Shown piece after piece: positions 51,101 to 64,000 of a stretch of 64,000 bases of DNA. The notes under the pieces were generated by a model, which searched no databases, was not told the DNA's origin, and was given only the letters and a program-made list of their open reading frames with translations. Origin of the DNA: Edolisoma coerulescens (taxonomy: Eukaryota; Chordata; Aves; Passeriformes; Campephagidae). Where the stretch lies: the NCBI GenBank assembly GCA_013397115.1, contig VWZW01004691.1, forward strand, positions 64,390-128,389. Reading direction: 5' to 3'. The stretch's first letter is position 1, and the number at the start of each line of letters is the position of its first letter. The translations under genes and the position numbers were made by a program.

Positions 51101-53970
51101 CACTGTTTGAAAATTTTGTTAGCTATGTCATTGAAATATATTTCAATTAAACATAACAGGTTGAATCTCATTCACAATATGAAATTTCTTTGCTTTTCTT
51201 TATGACTCTCTGTGTGAAAGCAAGTGTGTCTAGGCCTGCTAATTTCAGAAGCTGTATAACTGATTTTTAATTTCCTTCAACTCATTAAGTACAGGGAAAA
51301 AGTAATTAATTTCTTGGTGTCTAAAACTAAAGTATGGATAAGCTTAAACTGGTGTATGTCATGTCACAGACACGGGATGTCACAGCTTAAAAAGGGATGT
51401 GGAAAATATGAAATATCAAGTATCCATTTTACATTTTCAAACACATTTTTGAGTATTCTCTTTCATTATTTTCAAAGTGAAACTTAACTCTTCATCTCAA
51501 AGCCCACTTCTTCCAGATCCTGACTTGCATATAAATAGCAGTACAACATGCAAACAAACCAAACAATTTTAAATTACTGGTCAAATACAACCTTTGAGTA
51601 TACCCCCTTTTCTTTTTTTCAGTAGAACTATCTTTTCCTTCTTTTAAAAATCACTCTACATCTCCTGCCGAAAGTATTTCCTACCTTTTCATGCCCCCTA
51701 TTTTTACTATAACCTCAAGCCTAGACAATTCCTCATCTACTCAGTTCTCTAGCATGTTTGGGATTATAGAAATTAAGTGAAGATGAGCATTAAGTGAAAT
51801 TTTCTTTTGTAATGACATGTAGATTTTTTTTATACTGTGCCTTACAGGATTATAATAAATGACTAATTTTAATGCCTTTTATACTGCCTCCATTAAAAAA
51901 AATGAACCAAAAATAACAGTATTTGTCTATATATCAAAATTTTTTAAAAATCCGATATATCCCATCTAAACCTATGCTTTATGAAATTCAGTTTTCATGC
52001 TTGGCGATTGTTTCCATATATTCATTTAAGAGTTTATCTTTTATTATTATTTGAGCACACTGCTCTGGGTGTTCAAAGGCTATGTATAGCTTTCATAGGT
52101 GGAGACAAGAAGCAGTGAAGCATAGAGAGAAAGCAGGAGAGATTCTCACATGACTAACTCTGCTCTGCTTTTCATTTCATGTGAAACATCCCATGATAAC
52201 CAAGAGCTGCAGAACACGCACATGCATATTTCACTTTTGACAACATCAGTATTTTGATCAGGCAACAGAATATTTAAATTCATTCAAGAAACTGGATCCC
52301 TGGTGACCTGTGGTACAGTGTCAGCACGCCTGCTGTTTATTGGCATAAGAGACTGAGCTGAGTAAATACAATCTGTTGTTTTCAGCAAAGGAAAAAAGCA
52401 GGAGGACAGACAAGTGTATTTGGCACTGGGGACATATATTAGGTCTAAACCAGGGAGGCTTTCCTCATATGTTTAAAGAGCATAAAATCAGATATTGGTA
52501 TTAATGATGGTAGAGATGAATAACTATGGAATAGCTAACTTGATTCAAATGGTGATATTTTAAGCCTTTGGATGTCTCATTACAAACAGAGCGGAAGACA
52601 TGAAATTCCTTTTACTTTTATTTTGACTGAAATGAGTTCCCCCATACACCATTTTTAGACACAAAATAAATATAAAGTCAAACATCTGCAACAAATGCAG
52701 GATGAGACCCCTACTTCCAGATCTTTCAGGGGTCACAAATCATTTTGAAGCCACTTGTTTTCTCTTTAGAGAATTAGCAAACATTTGGTTGAGAGCAGGA
52801 CTTACTTCATCACAGAGAGCATTTGTAAAAACATGGCTACTGCCCCAAGGAGCCTGTCCTCTGATTTATCAAAAGATACAGCAAGTGAGAAGGAAAACAG
52901 TAATAGCAACAATATAAATGAAGTTGAGAAATAACAATAAACACAGGTAAAAGTTAGAATCAATGACAATATTATGAACTACATCTAAGGCAATAATTTA
53001 CTACGTATGAGAATATGCTTCAGCTACAAATAGAAAAATAATGTCAAGCACTGTTTTTCGTCTGTGTAACATCATTGTAAATCTCTTTCTCTTCTTATGG
53101 ACCACAGCTTGAGCACTGAAGCAGCAACCTCATCTTCTACCAAAATGACTTTACACAGTCAAGTAAAAAAACTAATTTTCAGGGATAGTGAAGTAATAAT
53201 GCAAGTCTTCCTACATTTTTACAATCAAATATGTCAAAGTCCACTGTCTTTGCTGGAAATTTCTTTTATCATTCTTTGCCAGACTCCTGAGAAGGAGACC
53301 TTACATAGTTACAGACATATTCTATCTCATTTGAAGGAATCCCTCAACCATTTCTCATCTCTGGTGATCAGTCTTTCTTGCTATCTGCATCCTCAGATCT
53401 TTTCCAATACAAAGGGAATTTCTTGAATTTGAATAATTTCGCTTTTTTTGTATTGCTCACCCATATTATTGTCTCATTATTTTAAAGTGTAGCTGAATGA
53501 AAAACAGCAGAAGAGTTAAAGGCAACATACAAAAAGAAATCTTGACCATCAAGGAGTTCACCAAATGGAAGTCCACCAGTTTTTGTTGATGGATTGCATG
53601 ACATAAAAACCTTACCATCTGGCCTCACACAGGTACAGATATCTGCCTTATTTAGACTGGCAGAGGGAAGGGGATGCTGCAGTCCTTCACAATTTCTGTT
53701 TATCAGGAGATTCCTCCTGTTCTCTGAAAGTCAGTGATTGGTTAATTAGACTGAAACCAGAAAAGCACTTTGTCTGGCATTACCAAGTAGGAGTCTGATC
53801 CTGATGCTTTCATAGTTTCTTCAGAAAAGGTAGCAGGGGACAAGTACAAATGACAATGATCATCTGCTTTCACAGAACAATGCCTTCCTGAGTAGAATTC
53901 AGGCCCAAGTCTCTGATGACTTTCAGCTGGGATTCTTTAGATGGAAAGCATCTCAGGGAGTGGAGTTATA
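45111..53970. other. 8.9 kb of unique sequence, no gene
   Basis: AT-rich with no exon series or mobile element recognised. A less AT-rich patch lies at about 45,380-45,620, an AC-rich tract at 47,551-47,583, and a motif-dense segment at about 48,480-48,790 discussed as a possible conserved element. The frame at 53,097-53,426 (109 codons) matches nothing known to me. Confidence 0.6.
48600..48705. promoter_or_regulatory. Possible enhancer-like motif cluster (speculative)
   Basis: Within about 100 bp are ATCAAAG (48,615-48,621, TCF/LEF-like), AGATAAG (48,638-48,644, GATA-like), AACAAT (48,654-48,659, SOX-like), CAATTATC (48,660-48,667, homeodomain-like) and GGATTAATC (48,692-48,700, OTX/PITX-like). 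Such short motifs are frequent in AT-rich DNA, so this is a hypothesis based on density only, with no conservation data. Confidence 0.2.
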
Positions 53971-54045
53971 GAAAAATTATTAGGAAAACATCTAAGAAAA
54001 ATTAGTAGGAAAACATCTAAGAAAAGTTAGTAGGAAAATATCTAA
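53971..54045. repeat. Minisatellite: three 25-bp tandem copies
   Basis: Units at 53,971-53,995, 53,996-54,020 and 54,021-54,045 share GAAAAATTA then TAGGAAAACATCTAA. They differ by only one to three bases from one another. The array abuts unique sequence on both sides. Confidence 0.95.
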
Positions 54046-55510
54046 GCTGACCAGATCCACCATCTAAGGTAGAAAAACTCAAGAGACTCTAAGAATTTGA
54101 AATAAGTTTATGGTGACTTTCTAGTACGTGATGAGATGGAGTACTTACATTAATTGTCATGTTAATACCATATTTCAGGTATAGACAATGATTGAATTTG
54201 GAATGATGACCACAACAGATAATTCTTCATTATTCATTCATGAAATAAGACCCCTAATTCTAGCACATTTTCAGAGGCTTCAGTCATCAATATATTTCTC
54301 AATTTTATAAATGATAAAAAATACACTGACTTAAATACAGAAAATAATTATAACCATATGAAAAATAGTTCATGAACAATGCACATATCTTATGTAGATC
54401 AAAGAGAAGTGAGGTGAAGAGTAATTACAACATTATGTAGTCAACAGCAGAGGAAACTAGTTCCATGACTAAATCAGGTATGAAACCACCCTACTGGGGT
54501 CTAAATTAGTGCCTTTAGTGAGTTAAAATGCAAATATATCTTTTCTAGTGTATTTTCTTTTTTTGTCTTCTTAATATGGAATATGCATACATAAAGCTTT
54601 CTGGAAAAATAGGCAAACTAAAATCTACTATTGCACTTTCAATTAAGCATTTTCAGAAGTCTTACAATTTTTCTGCCTGTGAATGTGTCCAGTTCACCTG
54701 GCACAGAGAAAAACTTTTGCATAGCTGATAAGAGAAAGGTTTCTTTTACTAAATGGTGACTGAACAACATTTACTTGGTTATCCAGTAAGTCTTTTTCAG
54801 GGTGGCAACATTTTTTCCAGAATTGTTTTTATTTTGTTTTTCATATAAGAAGTTTAGAAGTCAGAAATGAAAAATAAACTTATTGTAGCAAAGATAATCC
54901 TTCCTATCCAGTCTGTGATAAAGAAGTTTTGAAATTCTCTGCTACGCAAGTTTCTCCTGATTCCTGAAGGCTTAGCCTTTTCCCTAATGTTCATCTGTTA
55001 AATTTAATAAAGCATTGAAGCCTTAGAATCATGACATTTTTATTATTAATCATTCAGATTCTCAAATATCCCTTTTTCCTCTATCTCCTCAACATCCCCA
55101 CCCCCTTTTATGTTCCACAGTTTTGCTTCAGTTTTTTCTGGATTCCTTCATATTTCTCACTACCTACTCTTATCTTCCATACAGCTCTAGTCACCTGCTG
55201 AACCACATTGATGTGTTGGAATGAACACAGGCTATCGACTTGAAACCTCTCCTCCTCTGAGCTGATTTCTGTCAGTTTTCTTCCACGTGGCCTATAGTCT
55301 AATGTTTTTCAAGTGTAATTTCAGCTGTTATAGTATTGCTCAGCAAAAACAACTAAAAGTATTCCTGAAAGGGAATAAGAACCAGATCTGTGGAAATTGT
55401 GGAAGGTAGAACAATACTTTTGCAGCTCAGGATTGACTCATCTTTGGTTTGTAACATGTCCCTGCAGGAAATGTGAGAGAATAATCTGTCCTAGCCTGAG
55501 TTAATGAAGT
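54046..55510. other. Unique AT-rich sequence, no gene
   Basis: Nothing recognisable was seen on either strand. Confidence 0.6.
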
Positions 55511-55684
55511 CTTTTCTGTTTTGGTTTGGTTTTTTGTTTGGTTTTTTGTTTGTAGGTTGGTTTTTTTGTTTTGTGGTTTTGGGGTTTTTTTCATTTGTTT
55601 TCTTGTTTGTTTGTTTGTTTTTGGTTTTGGTGTTTGAGTTTGTTTTGGTTTGGTTTTGGGGGTTTTTGGTTTTTTTTTTTTTTT
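55511..55684. repeat. GT-rich low-complexity tract, about 175 bp
   Basis: G and T only, apart from scattered interruptions, with TTTG and TTTGG units and a (GTTT)4 patch near 55,600. The end is a T15-class run. The overlapping plus-strand frames are Phe/Val/Leu/Trp/Gly-rich because of this composition and should not be taken as membrane proteins. Confidence 0.92.
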
Positions 55685-58472
55685 CTGTGCGGTTTCAGTT
55701 TTTCTATTCTACCTGACAAAATGAGAAAGGATAGCTGGAGGATAGAAGTAAACATATTGTTCAAGACAGGAAAAATACAATGGAGTACTGTTCTGGCAAA
55801 AGAAGTATTGTTTTGTTGACAGCAAGTATTATCCTCTTTGAAAACACTGACTAGCAGGATAACAAAAATAAAATTACTTTGGGCTACTTGCTATTTAGAT
55901 GTTGTCCCCTACTTTTTTCTAACACTTCACAGGAAATCACAGACGTTCCTGCATGGGAAGGAATGTCTATCTTCTTATACCTATATTTGGTTTACTGAGC
56001 TTTTGACCCTGGAGTTCACCACTGTATCCTGCAGCACAGCAACACAAAAACCATGTTTTGCACATTCAGGCATCACACTGCAGTGTTTTTTAGGCTTGTT
56101 TCTGCACTAGGTGGAATAAGCAAGGAGAAAGAGTAAATAAGTAATTATGAAAAAAGGAATCAGGATTACAGGTAAATTGAAGCCTTACAGAATTAGCACA
56201 TTGCCGTGTGTTCTTTAAAAAGTTGCAGAAAAAAAGAAACACTGAACATTTGGGTGGAGATGGGAGAACTACACACAAAGCAGGGAGGAAATATCTGGTA
56301 CTCTGAAGGGACTGAGGAAAATTTCAGCAAAGGGGATGGGTGGGGAAGGCCGCGAGGATTCTCTGAAAAATGTGGCGATGGGAAGACTGCATGAAAAGGA
56401 TTTGAAGATGGAGAAATCAGAGGGAATGATAATTGGTGTGTATAGACAACCTGACAAAAGGAAGTAAAAAGCCTGTACCTTTCAATAGGTCATTTATGTT
56501 TACCAAAAGGCTGTGACCTTCAATCGCATTCTATGTGAATATGCCTGTGACCTAATTGGTTTACTTTTTCAAAATGGATATATAATTATGCATGGATTTT
56601 AGGGCTCTCTATTCTGTAGAAGTGGGGTTTTTTTATTCTATCGTGTAATTAGATCCATCCAATATTCAGGTATAAATCCATTTTCCCCTTTTAATATTTG
56701 TACATTCATTTGTGGAATCAGTGGATGCAGCAGGCTTTTATCCAAAGGCAAAGTAGTATTATTAAAAAGACTAAGCTGCCATAGCCTGGAAGGACTTTTG
56801 GAAACCACAGAAACTAAATGAGCTTCACTGTTTATTCATTGGGGTCAAACCTGCAGGCCTGAAAACTGTATTAAATTGCATGCTTAATTTTTGATTTCTC
56901 TACTATTTGTCAATACATTAAAAATCTTTTTCTGGAACAACAATCATATACATATATAGTAAAAGAGTATAATTAAATGTTAGAACAATTAAAATTTTTA
57001 AAAATATTGGCCAGCAAAGCAATTTTGAAAAAAACCCAAAGAAACAAGGTTTCTGTGACAAAACAGATCTGTGAAAACCAGTTTTCATTCACATCTCATG
57101 TAGAGATTTATATGTCTTAGAGTGCAAAAATATGAACAAAGCAATAAAGTCCAGCTCTGAAAATGTCCATTCTTTTGTGACTTTCTCCAACAGTAAAAAA
57201 AATACCTTTATTTTTACCTTTTAGACTAGTCCATGTCACCTGCACTCCATCCTGCATCAAGAAAAGAAAATGACTGGAGTGCAGCAGGCAGAAAAGCAAA
57301 TGCTTTTTGTGTTTTCACTGCAGTGTACTGTACAAAATTTCTGGGGTCTCTTTCATTGCAAAAGGAATTGACTTAGAGATTATGAAAACACTGCAGCCTT
57401 TTTTCTCCCATCAAGCACATCGGAGTTATCAAACAAAAGATTTGAGATTATAGCTGTCTGAAAAAGAAAATGAAAGCCTTACAGAGAAGCAGATGCTACA
57501 GCATTATATATTCCAAGTGTACACTGTGCTGTGCATGGCCAGCTGTAACAGGAAAACCGCTTATTTTAATGTTACACACTGGTCTTCGATACAGTGTCAT
57601 CGCATTACAACATCTGCCTTTTCTCCTCTCTCTGCGCTATTTGCTACAGCCACCTCATATGCCTGCTTACTGACATCCTCTGCTCTCTGTAAGTAGCTTT
57701 TGCTGAGGGAATATGCATAGTTTTCTGTTTGTTTACATGCACTAAACACTTCATAAGCACAGTTGCCCCTCAGCACAATTCAATTTTCTCAAACAACCTT
57801 AGTACTTGAGCTACCAGTCACTGTAGAGATCATTTTCACTGCTTATTGGAAAAAAAAGCAAAACCAAAAACAAAAATGCAAAAACCAAAAAAAACCAACA
57901 CAACAACTTTATATTAAACCATAATATTTTGAGTATTACAATGGGGAAAACTCTGCATATGAAAGCATGTGGGAGGGAGAGAGTTTACCCGTTGTTTTCA
58001 ATAGTCGTAAGGAAATGGTTCTGCTATCTTTTTCTGCTGTAGTGATATACAGCAAAGAACATTATGCATAACCCAGCACAGCCTGAAACAACTGATATTT
58101 ATAAATTCTAATTTCATCCATGCCTGGATAAGTGCAACAGAAATTTTCTGCCATATTATGATCTTAAATAGGAATTTGAGCCAAGCCTCATTTAAATAAG
58201 ATGAAGAATGCCACATATTCATTTTATCTCAAAATTTCTCATCATCTTATTCATGACCATACTTTTAAAAAAAGATTATCATGTATAGATATTGTAACCT
58301 AGGAAATAAACAGTACAAAAAGCTTCACTACTAAAAAATGGGATCATTAGCCCTGCACATTTAAAAAAAGACCCTTTTCATTATATTTACACCAAGAATC
58401 AGGTTGGATTATGATTATTGTACTTGAAAATGATATGCTGCCCAATTTAATCTTTGGAATTACTTCTGTCAA
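55685..58472. other. Unique sequence, no gene
   Basis: AT-rich, with an AC-rich tract at 57,850-57,907. The frames at 55,838-56,110 and 57,470-57,696 have no recognisable domain. Confidence 0.6.
57850..57907. repeat. AC-rich low-complexity tract
   Basis: Irregular CAAAA and ACCAAA units, nearly free of G and T. It is the same class as the tracts at 3.1, 3.8 and 47.55 kb. Confidence 0.85.
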
Positions 58473-59180
58473 ATGAAAGCCTGTCTGTTAAGGAATGTTA
58501 GAGCAGCCCTGGCCCAGGACTTCCTCCTTTGCCCAGCCTCTGGAGCCCAGTGCAGTGCACTCCCAGGCTGTGGGACATGGCAGTCGCTGATTTCCCACTT
58601 GCAGGTTCAACCCGTAGAAAAGCTGAACATGGACCCACCAGCTCATATCCATTCACAGCCACTCCCCGCCAGTGGACAGCATCCAGTTCTTGCAGTGCTC
58701 ACACATGGGATAGGCAGTGAGACTATGCAGAGACCTAGATAGGAAAGGATTGACAAAAGATAGGACAGACTATGGTGATCAGGGACAGGTCTTAGTCAAA
58801 TAAGCACAATGACTGGCCCTATCCATATGGGACCAGCCCTTTCATCCCAGTTTTCTCCTTTGTTTCTCCCCATTCCCTTCCCTTGCCTTCTTCCTCATCA
58901 GTTCGCCTTGTCCTGCTGAGCTCCTCTCTGCCCCGTTTTGAACCCTCAGGTTTCCATCCTTGTTGGCTGCAATACCCTGCATGCAGTTTCCTGATAACCC
59001 ATCAATTAATGTGACTAGCAAGGCTTGTTTCTTGATTTTGTCTCTATGTTAGTCCATCAGGTTTGTGTCACTTTGTCTATGGCTTACCTGTTTTTCCTTT
59101 TATCCCATTTGATAAGGTCCTCAATAAGATAATCTAACTGAAATAAACATTTCCACATCCCACACCTAGCAAAGGAGTAA
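58473..59180. repeat. Unclassified GC-richer segment, possible old LTR
   Basis: About 0.7 kb of C-rich sequence with fairly sharp edges in AT-rich surroundings. It has a pyrimidine-rich middle (58,840-58,940) and an AATAAA signal (in GAAATAAACATT) near 59,141, close to its right edge. This layout would fit an old plus-strand LTR, but I found no matching duplication, did not recognise the family and cannot fix the TG...CA ends. The 89-codon frame at its left end has no known domain. Confidence 0.3.
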
Positions 59181-62100
59181 AAGGTTGGTCATGTGCTTGT
59201 GCTGACGCTGTCCTCTGGCATCTAAATATCACAATGGAAGATGTCGTTCACTTCAGCTGAAAAGAATCAAAAATTTGATCCTGGAAAGGAACACAAAGAT
59301 AAATGGGATCTGTGTGAAGAAATCCTGTGAAAGAAAAGGAAAAGAGCAGGGAACTGATGGGTGAGAACTGAAGTAGGCTTTAAGGGAAGAAAGCTGACAT
59401 TCAGACTAAGGAGAAGCAGGGGGAATGATGAAGTCAGTATGAAATAAGCTGTAAGCTTCTGATTACAGTGAGAATCCCTCCAGATTCCTAAGTGAAACCT
59501 GTTACTCCAATGTCCTTCAACAGCAGGGAAGATATGTGAATTAATCCAAAATCTATAGTTTATGACTGCCAAAGTATTGATACACTCAGAGGATGAAGCT
59601 GCCAGCTCAACATCTGCTCTGATAGTTCAAAGATCAGAGGTTTAGGGATTTAAAGACTCCAGTAGTGTTGATGAGATGGTTGTGAGATATGACGGAAGAC
59701 TTTTCTGTTCCTTGTTTGAATATGTGTCCTAAATGTATATATTACAGAGTTATTTGATATTAATATAGCCAATAAACATAAATGTAGCAAAGCCTTCTTT
59801 CCCAATCGTACATATAAGCTTACTCAAAGATCTGCAAATAATTAATTTTAAAGTGACAGTAAAACTTTTTGTTGAATATATTGGAAAGGGAAGAAGGAGC
59901 TTCAGAAGTAAAAATAAGGCAGCTGTTTCTGCACTGCAGATCTGGATTAGATGTTAGCCTTTTCCTTGGCAGCCCTATGAAAAAGTTTTATTACAAATTT
60001 TGTAATGACTTTTTAAAGGCTAGTTTTTAATATTTGTTTTGGAGGTTTTTTTCACTACAGATTGCAAGTCAGATTCATAACTATTTAGAAGAAATAGAGA
60101 ATTCAGCAGGGTCCATATCCTGAGTTTGTACTGAATTACACTATGCCAAGCACACTGAAGAATAAGAGGTTACAGACACCCCAAACTGGACACCCAAATC
60201 TTAATGTACTTAAGCTTAATTTCTCTGCATGACCATCACCCATATGTAAAATGAAGATAATAAAAACCCGTAATCTTATGAGGATTTTGTGAATATAAAG
60301 TAATGTCTGACATTATATTAATGAGTTCCATTTAGAAAATAGAACAGAAAAATCAATAATTTCTGCTTAAAGAGTGCAGTCTGATTAGTTTGAAGCCAAT
60401 AAGGCCTGTGCACACACTGAACAAGGACAAGAGAACAAAATACTGAATACTTATAATTAAGGAAGTACCATCTCTGACTGACAGAGCCAGGGATCCCATA
60501 TGAAAAAAATATTCTGTGTGATGTAATTAAAGACCATTATAATGCATATGTCCAAGTGAGCTAAATGAACGCTGCATGGGGAATTTTAATTTTAATGTTT
60601 TCTAATTTGAATGCTTGACTTTGTGACCTTAATTTCTTAATACAATTCTCTGGATATAATAATAATAATTAATTGAGTAGGAAGAAAGAAATTAAAGAGT
60701 TATGCATGATTTTCATTTGTGATCTGAAAGGCAATGGGCCCTAGACAAGAAAAAAGAGAATCTTGAAGCTGGCTGACATTTCAGAGACACTGATGAGACA
60801 GTACTATTTCTGTGAGAAGATGTACAAAGGGACAAGTGTAACGCAAAGAGCTTTTCAGTCTTCTGATTTTTATGTGTATATGACAATGACATATGAAATA
60901 TATACTATTCTTTCTTCCCAACCACATCATATTTGGTCAGACTCCTGATGCTCCATTTGAAAGTAAACAAAGTTTACTCACACCCCATAGCTTCCTATAA
61001 ACAATGTGTTTTTCAACAAGGATTTTCCTGAGGAGGAACAATTGTAGTTCATCACCAGTTTTTGTTACCTTTTTTAATAATAGGACATTGGCAAATCTTT
61101 TGCTTGTGACTCCTCAACAGCTGATAATTGGATCTTACAGAGGAGCTTTCAAGAATTCATGACTAGTATCAGAACTTCTAATGTATTGTAGATTTTTTTT
61201 GTATCACCACAAAAATTTGATCTCATTGAAGAAAAAGGAAGGTAAAAAGGGGATAAGCTCACTTTTTAGTGACCGTTATTTTTCCAGTATCACAGAAAGT
61301 GAAAACATCTTAGTTTTAAATTGTCTTATACTTTTCAAGATAACAAATTATTTCTTTGTGGGATTAAAAAAATGAAAGCCACAGTTATTCTACTCTGTAG
61401 TGCTTAAAATTCAGATGAAGCTTTAAACAGAAGCAGATGTTTAACAAAGGAATCTCAAAGCTATTTCTCAAACGTGCCCAGTATTTACAATACTTTCTAT
61501 ATTTCTAGCACCTTCAAATGCCAACAACATCTTGTTTTTTCCCCTTGTTTCAGAACAGTGCTTCATATATTAACTAAGGATCAAGCCTAATGCTGATTCC
61601 TGGCACACCACTGCTAGCTCCAGACAAACTGAGTAGATCATATACCTTAGAAAACAAAATTCTGTGGCACACCTGCTCTCCAAGCATAGTCAGCACATGA
61701 CTTATTGTGTGGAGAGTTGTGTCAAGACTAACACAGTGGTGCTGACATTACATGAAAAGAAGCCGGTAGTGCTTTTTGAGGTACAAAATATACCTCTCTA
61801 TTCCCTGCCCTACATCCCTCACCCACCTGTTCTTCCAATAACCAGTATGATTCATCCTTTATGAATTCTCCTCACTAAAATACACCCAGATCCTTGCACA
61901 GTGAATCTACCCTCAGCAGCAAAGCAGAAGGATTGGAACAAGCATTATGGAATGAAAGCTGCTTACCTCTGATCTGACAGAAGGAGAACCCAGATTTGGA
62001 TTGGGGTGAACTCATTCTAGCCAGGAACAAATCCAACTCCAAGAAGCACCTAAAACATTAAGTGCACACCTGAATTAACTTCAGTTCACAACATGTGTCC

Positions 62101-64000
62101 CCTAACAGTTCTGTACTCCAAGATTAGTACTTACATTAACGGACACTGCTGAGGTAGGAGATTTCCCTACAGGAACTGACAGCGTATGCTGAAGAGAATA
62201 CTGTACTTGAACATCCACATCTCTCCTGGTTCTAAAGGCTGGAAAAGAGGGCTTGGGAAATATCCCAAATATTACAGAAATAATGCAGGGACATAAAGAC
62301 CTCTATGTAATTATACACCTCCCTGTGTCAATGCATATAAATTTAGGTCTTGTGGCTTTCTACAAAATTAATGTCCAAAAGACATCTTGAATCTTCTCCA
62401 AGTAGTTAAATATTGCTAAGATGTTTAATGTTTCTATTCCGGGAAAAGGGCGGATGCGGCTTTCAAACTTCAACAGTCATGAGCAGTTTAGAAAGTTCTT
62501 GTAAAATATAGTAATTATCACAGTGAAATCTTTAGCAGTCGTGTCCTCAAGAAAAATCACCACATCCTCAAAAAACCCGAACTCTTGTTATTTTGACTCC
62601 TGCTAAACAAAGTCCATGCTGATCCACATGAGATACATAGAGAAGAAGATAACGTAGGAGTTGCTAAGGATAGCTGAACTGCAATTAGATTCAATATGAT
62701 TCAGTACATCATATTGAGTGATTTTGACTTTACACTGCATGGAAGAAAATAACAGAAGACTTAAGATGCTGTTAATTAATCTCTTAACCTAATCTGATTT
62801 TCTTCAGGAGCAGTGTGAACAAGGTGGGAAAAGACTGGACTAAAAGCCAGAGCATTTAGAGAGATAATCGTGGTTTTGTTAATAATTCCCTGAATAGCCT
62901 TAAGCACTTTTCTTAATCTTTTTACAACTTAGCCTCCCCATCACTTAAAAGATACCAGAATACTTGCTCACCTGCTTTTTACACCTGCAATACAGCTTTG
63001 AAAAATAATGTTACAACACAAGTACTACATATTTCCTTTCAGATTTCTGTACTGTTTCCTGTTCAGGAATAACTTGGTTTTTTCCATAATGAAATAAATT
63101 ATGTGACAACAGATTTGTACTCTATGAATAACTGAAGACTCTAGAACACCTGGTTTTATTTAAGTGAAATCAAGAAGCAGTTCATGTCAAAGTCATATAA
63201 TACAGTTTCTAAGTTAAATATTAATGCAATTAAAACTATCAAGAAAGTGAGTGGAATACGGTTTTCTGAGGTTTTTAAAGCCAAAAGCACACAATATACT
63301 GGAGGCAGTTTTCAGTCTTGGAGTGACTATCAGAATGGCAGTGCTACCCAGTCTTCAAACACCAACTTTGCATCTGCACATTTATTTTTTGCAGTCTGCT
63401 CTTTAAGAGGAAGATTTCTTTATAATGATATGATGCAGAAATTTTGCAATGACTGATGATTAATTCAAATTGTATTAATTAGGAACACAATCATGTAGCT
63501 TGAAAACCAGCTAAAAGGATGTAGTGGTAAAACCTGAAAAAGTGAAAAAGGTCTTGCCATTTCTGTGAGGATATCAAAATTTGTTTTGACATTTAAAGCC
63601 CTGTAGTAAGAAATGAATAGCATATTTGTGATATTTATAATTGTTACCAGGCTGCAAAGCTCTGTAATCATTACTGAAGATGAAAAAACTGTATAAAAGA
63701 GATCTAGTCACACTGGAAACCCAGGCAGATAGAAAAATGAGAATTTCTTGTGAGATGGTGCACCTACAGAATATTCCCCAATTCTAGGAAAAGATTTTTT
63801 AGAAATAGTGATTTATTAAATGTCAGATGTGATGATTTGCATGAGATTGGATCCAAATACCACTAGTTGCTTCTATTTGCTGTTTCTCCTGTTTATCACT
63901 CTGACGCATTCACAAAGGTTTATTTTAGCAGAAACCAATAGACAAAGCTGTCCATAACAAAAAACAACCAACAATATGAAATAAAAAACAAACAAAACCA
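59181..64000. other. 4.8 kb of unique sequence, no gene
   Basis: AT-rich, with no gene or element recognised. Homeodomain- and POU-like motifs (ATGCATATG at 60,542-60,550, several AATTAA) cluster near 60,510-60,720 but are expected in AT-rich DNA. The window ends in an AC-rich tract from about 63,958. Confidence 0.6.

Noticed and set aside
53097..53426. 109-codon frame as a possible exon
   Set aside because: No similarity to a protein that I know and no convincing splice or polyadenylation signals. A frame this long is not unusual in 64 kb.
60510..60720. Cluster of homeodomain- and POU-like motifs as an enhancer
   Set aside because: The motifs are AT-only and expected at this density in AT-rich DNA. 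The case is weaker than at 48.6 kb.
1..64000. CRISPR array, prokaryotic operon, plasmid or phage features
   Set aside because: No regular spaced repeats, no dense coding and no ribosome-binding-site pattern. The repeat content is avian.

Overview
The window looks like nuclear DNA of a bird, most likely a songbird (passerine). The grounds are three remnants of CR1, the dominant avian LINE, with CR1-type tails or reverse-transcriptase text, together with at least seven long terminal repeats (LTRs) of endogenous retroviruses. Several of these LTRs I recognise from memory as families common in songbird genomes. The rest is AT-rich, single-copy-looking sequence. I found no protein-coding gene, exon series, tRNA, rRNA or CRISPR array. 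The open frames that exist are short and lie in repeats, in low-complexity AC/GT tracts or in AT-rich DNA, and none resembles a protein family I know apart from one dead CR1 reverse-transcriptase fragment. The window is therefore intergenic (a gene desert) or lies inside a very large intron.

Layout. Positions 1-11,000 form a repeat-dense block: LTR A (1022-2177, plus strand) with LTR B nested in it (1529-2095); LTR F (about 2475-3034, minus); LTR C (7476-9433, plus) with the CpG-rich LTR D nested in it (7858-8789, minus); and LTR E (about 9972-10631, minus). From 10.6 to 22.6 kb the DNA is mostly unique and AT-rich, with a few simple repeats. A CR1 3' end lies at 22.6-22.9 kb (minus) and a second, reversed copy of the LTR C family at 24.18-25.25 kb. 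A long unique stretch follows, then a GT-rich tract and a short LTR A-family end at 36.7-36.8 kb, a well-preserved CR1 3' end at 37.79-38.28 kb (plus), a CR1 fragment in which reverse transcriptase is joined directly to the tail at 44.89-45.1 kb (minus), a three-copy 25-bp minisatellite at 54.0 kb, a GT-rich tract at 55.5 kb and an unclassified GC-richer segment at 58.5-59.2 kb.

No retroviral gag, pol or env sequence lies between LTRs, so the LTRs appear to be solo, left after recombination removed the internal regions. The two nested pairs give a relative order: A before B and C before D. Both nestings are supported by 5-bp target-site duplications that I could read directly. Nothing in the window supports a new multi-gene system. 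The most informative items are the nested LTRs, hairpins inside LTR B, the internally deleted CR1 and a few structured or motif-dense non-coding segments.
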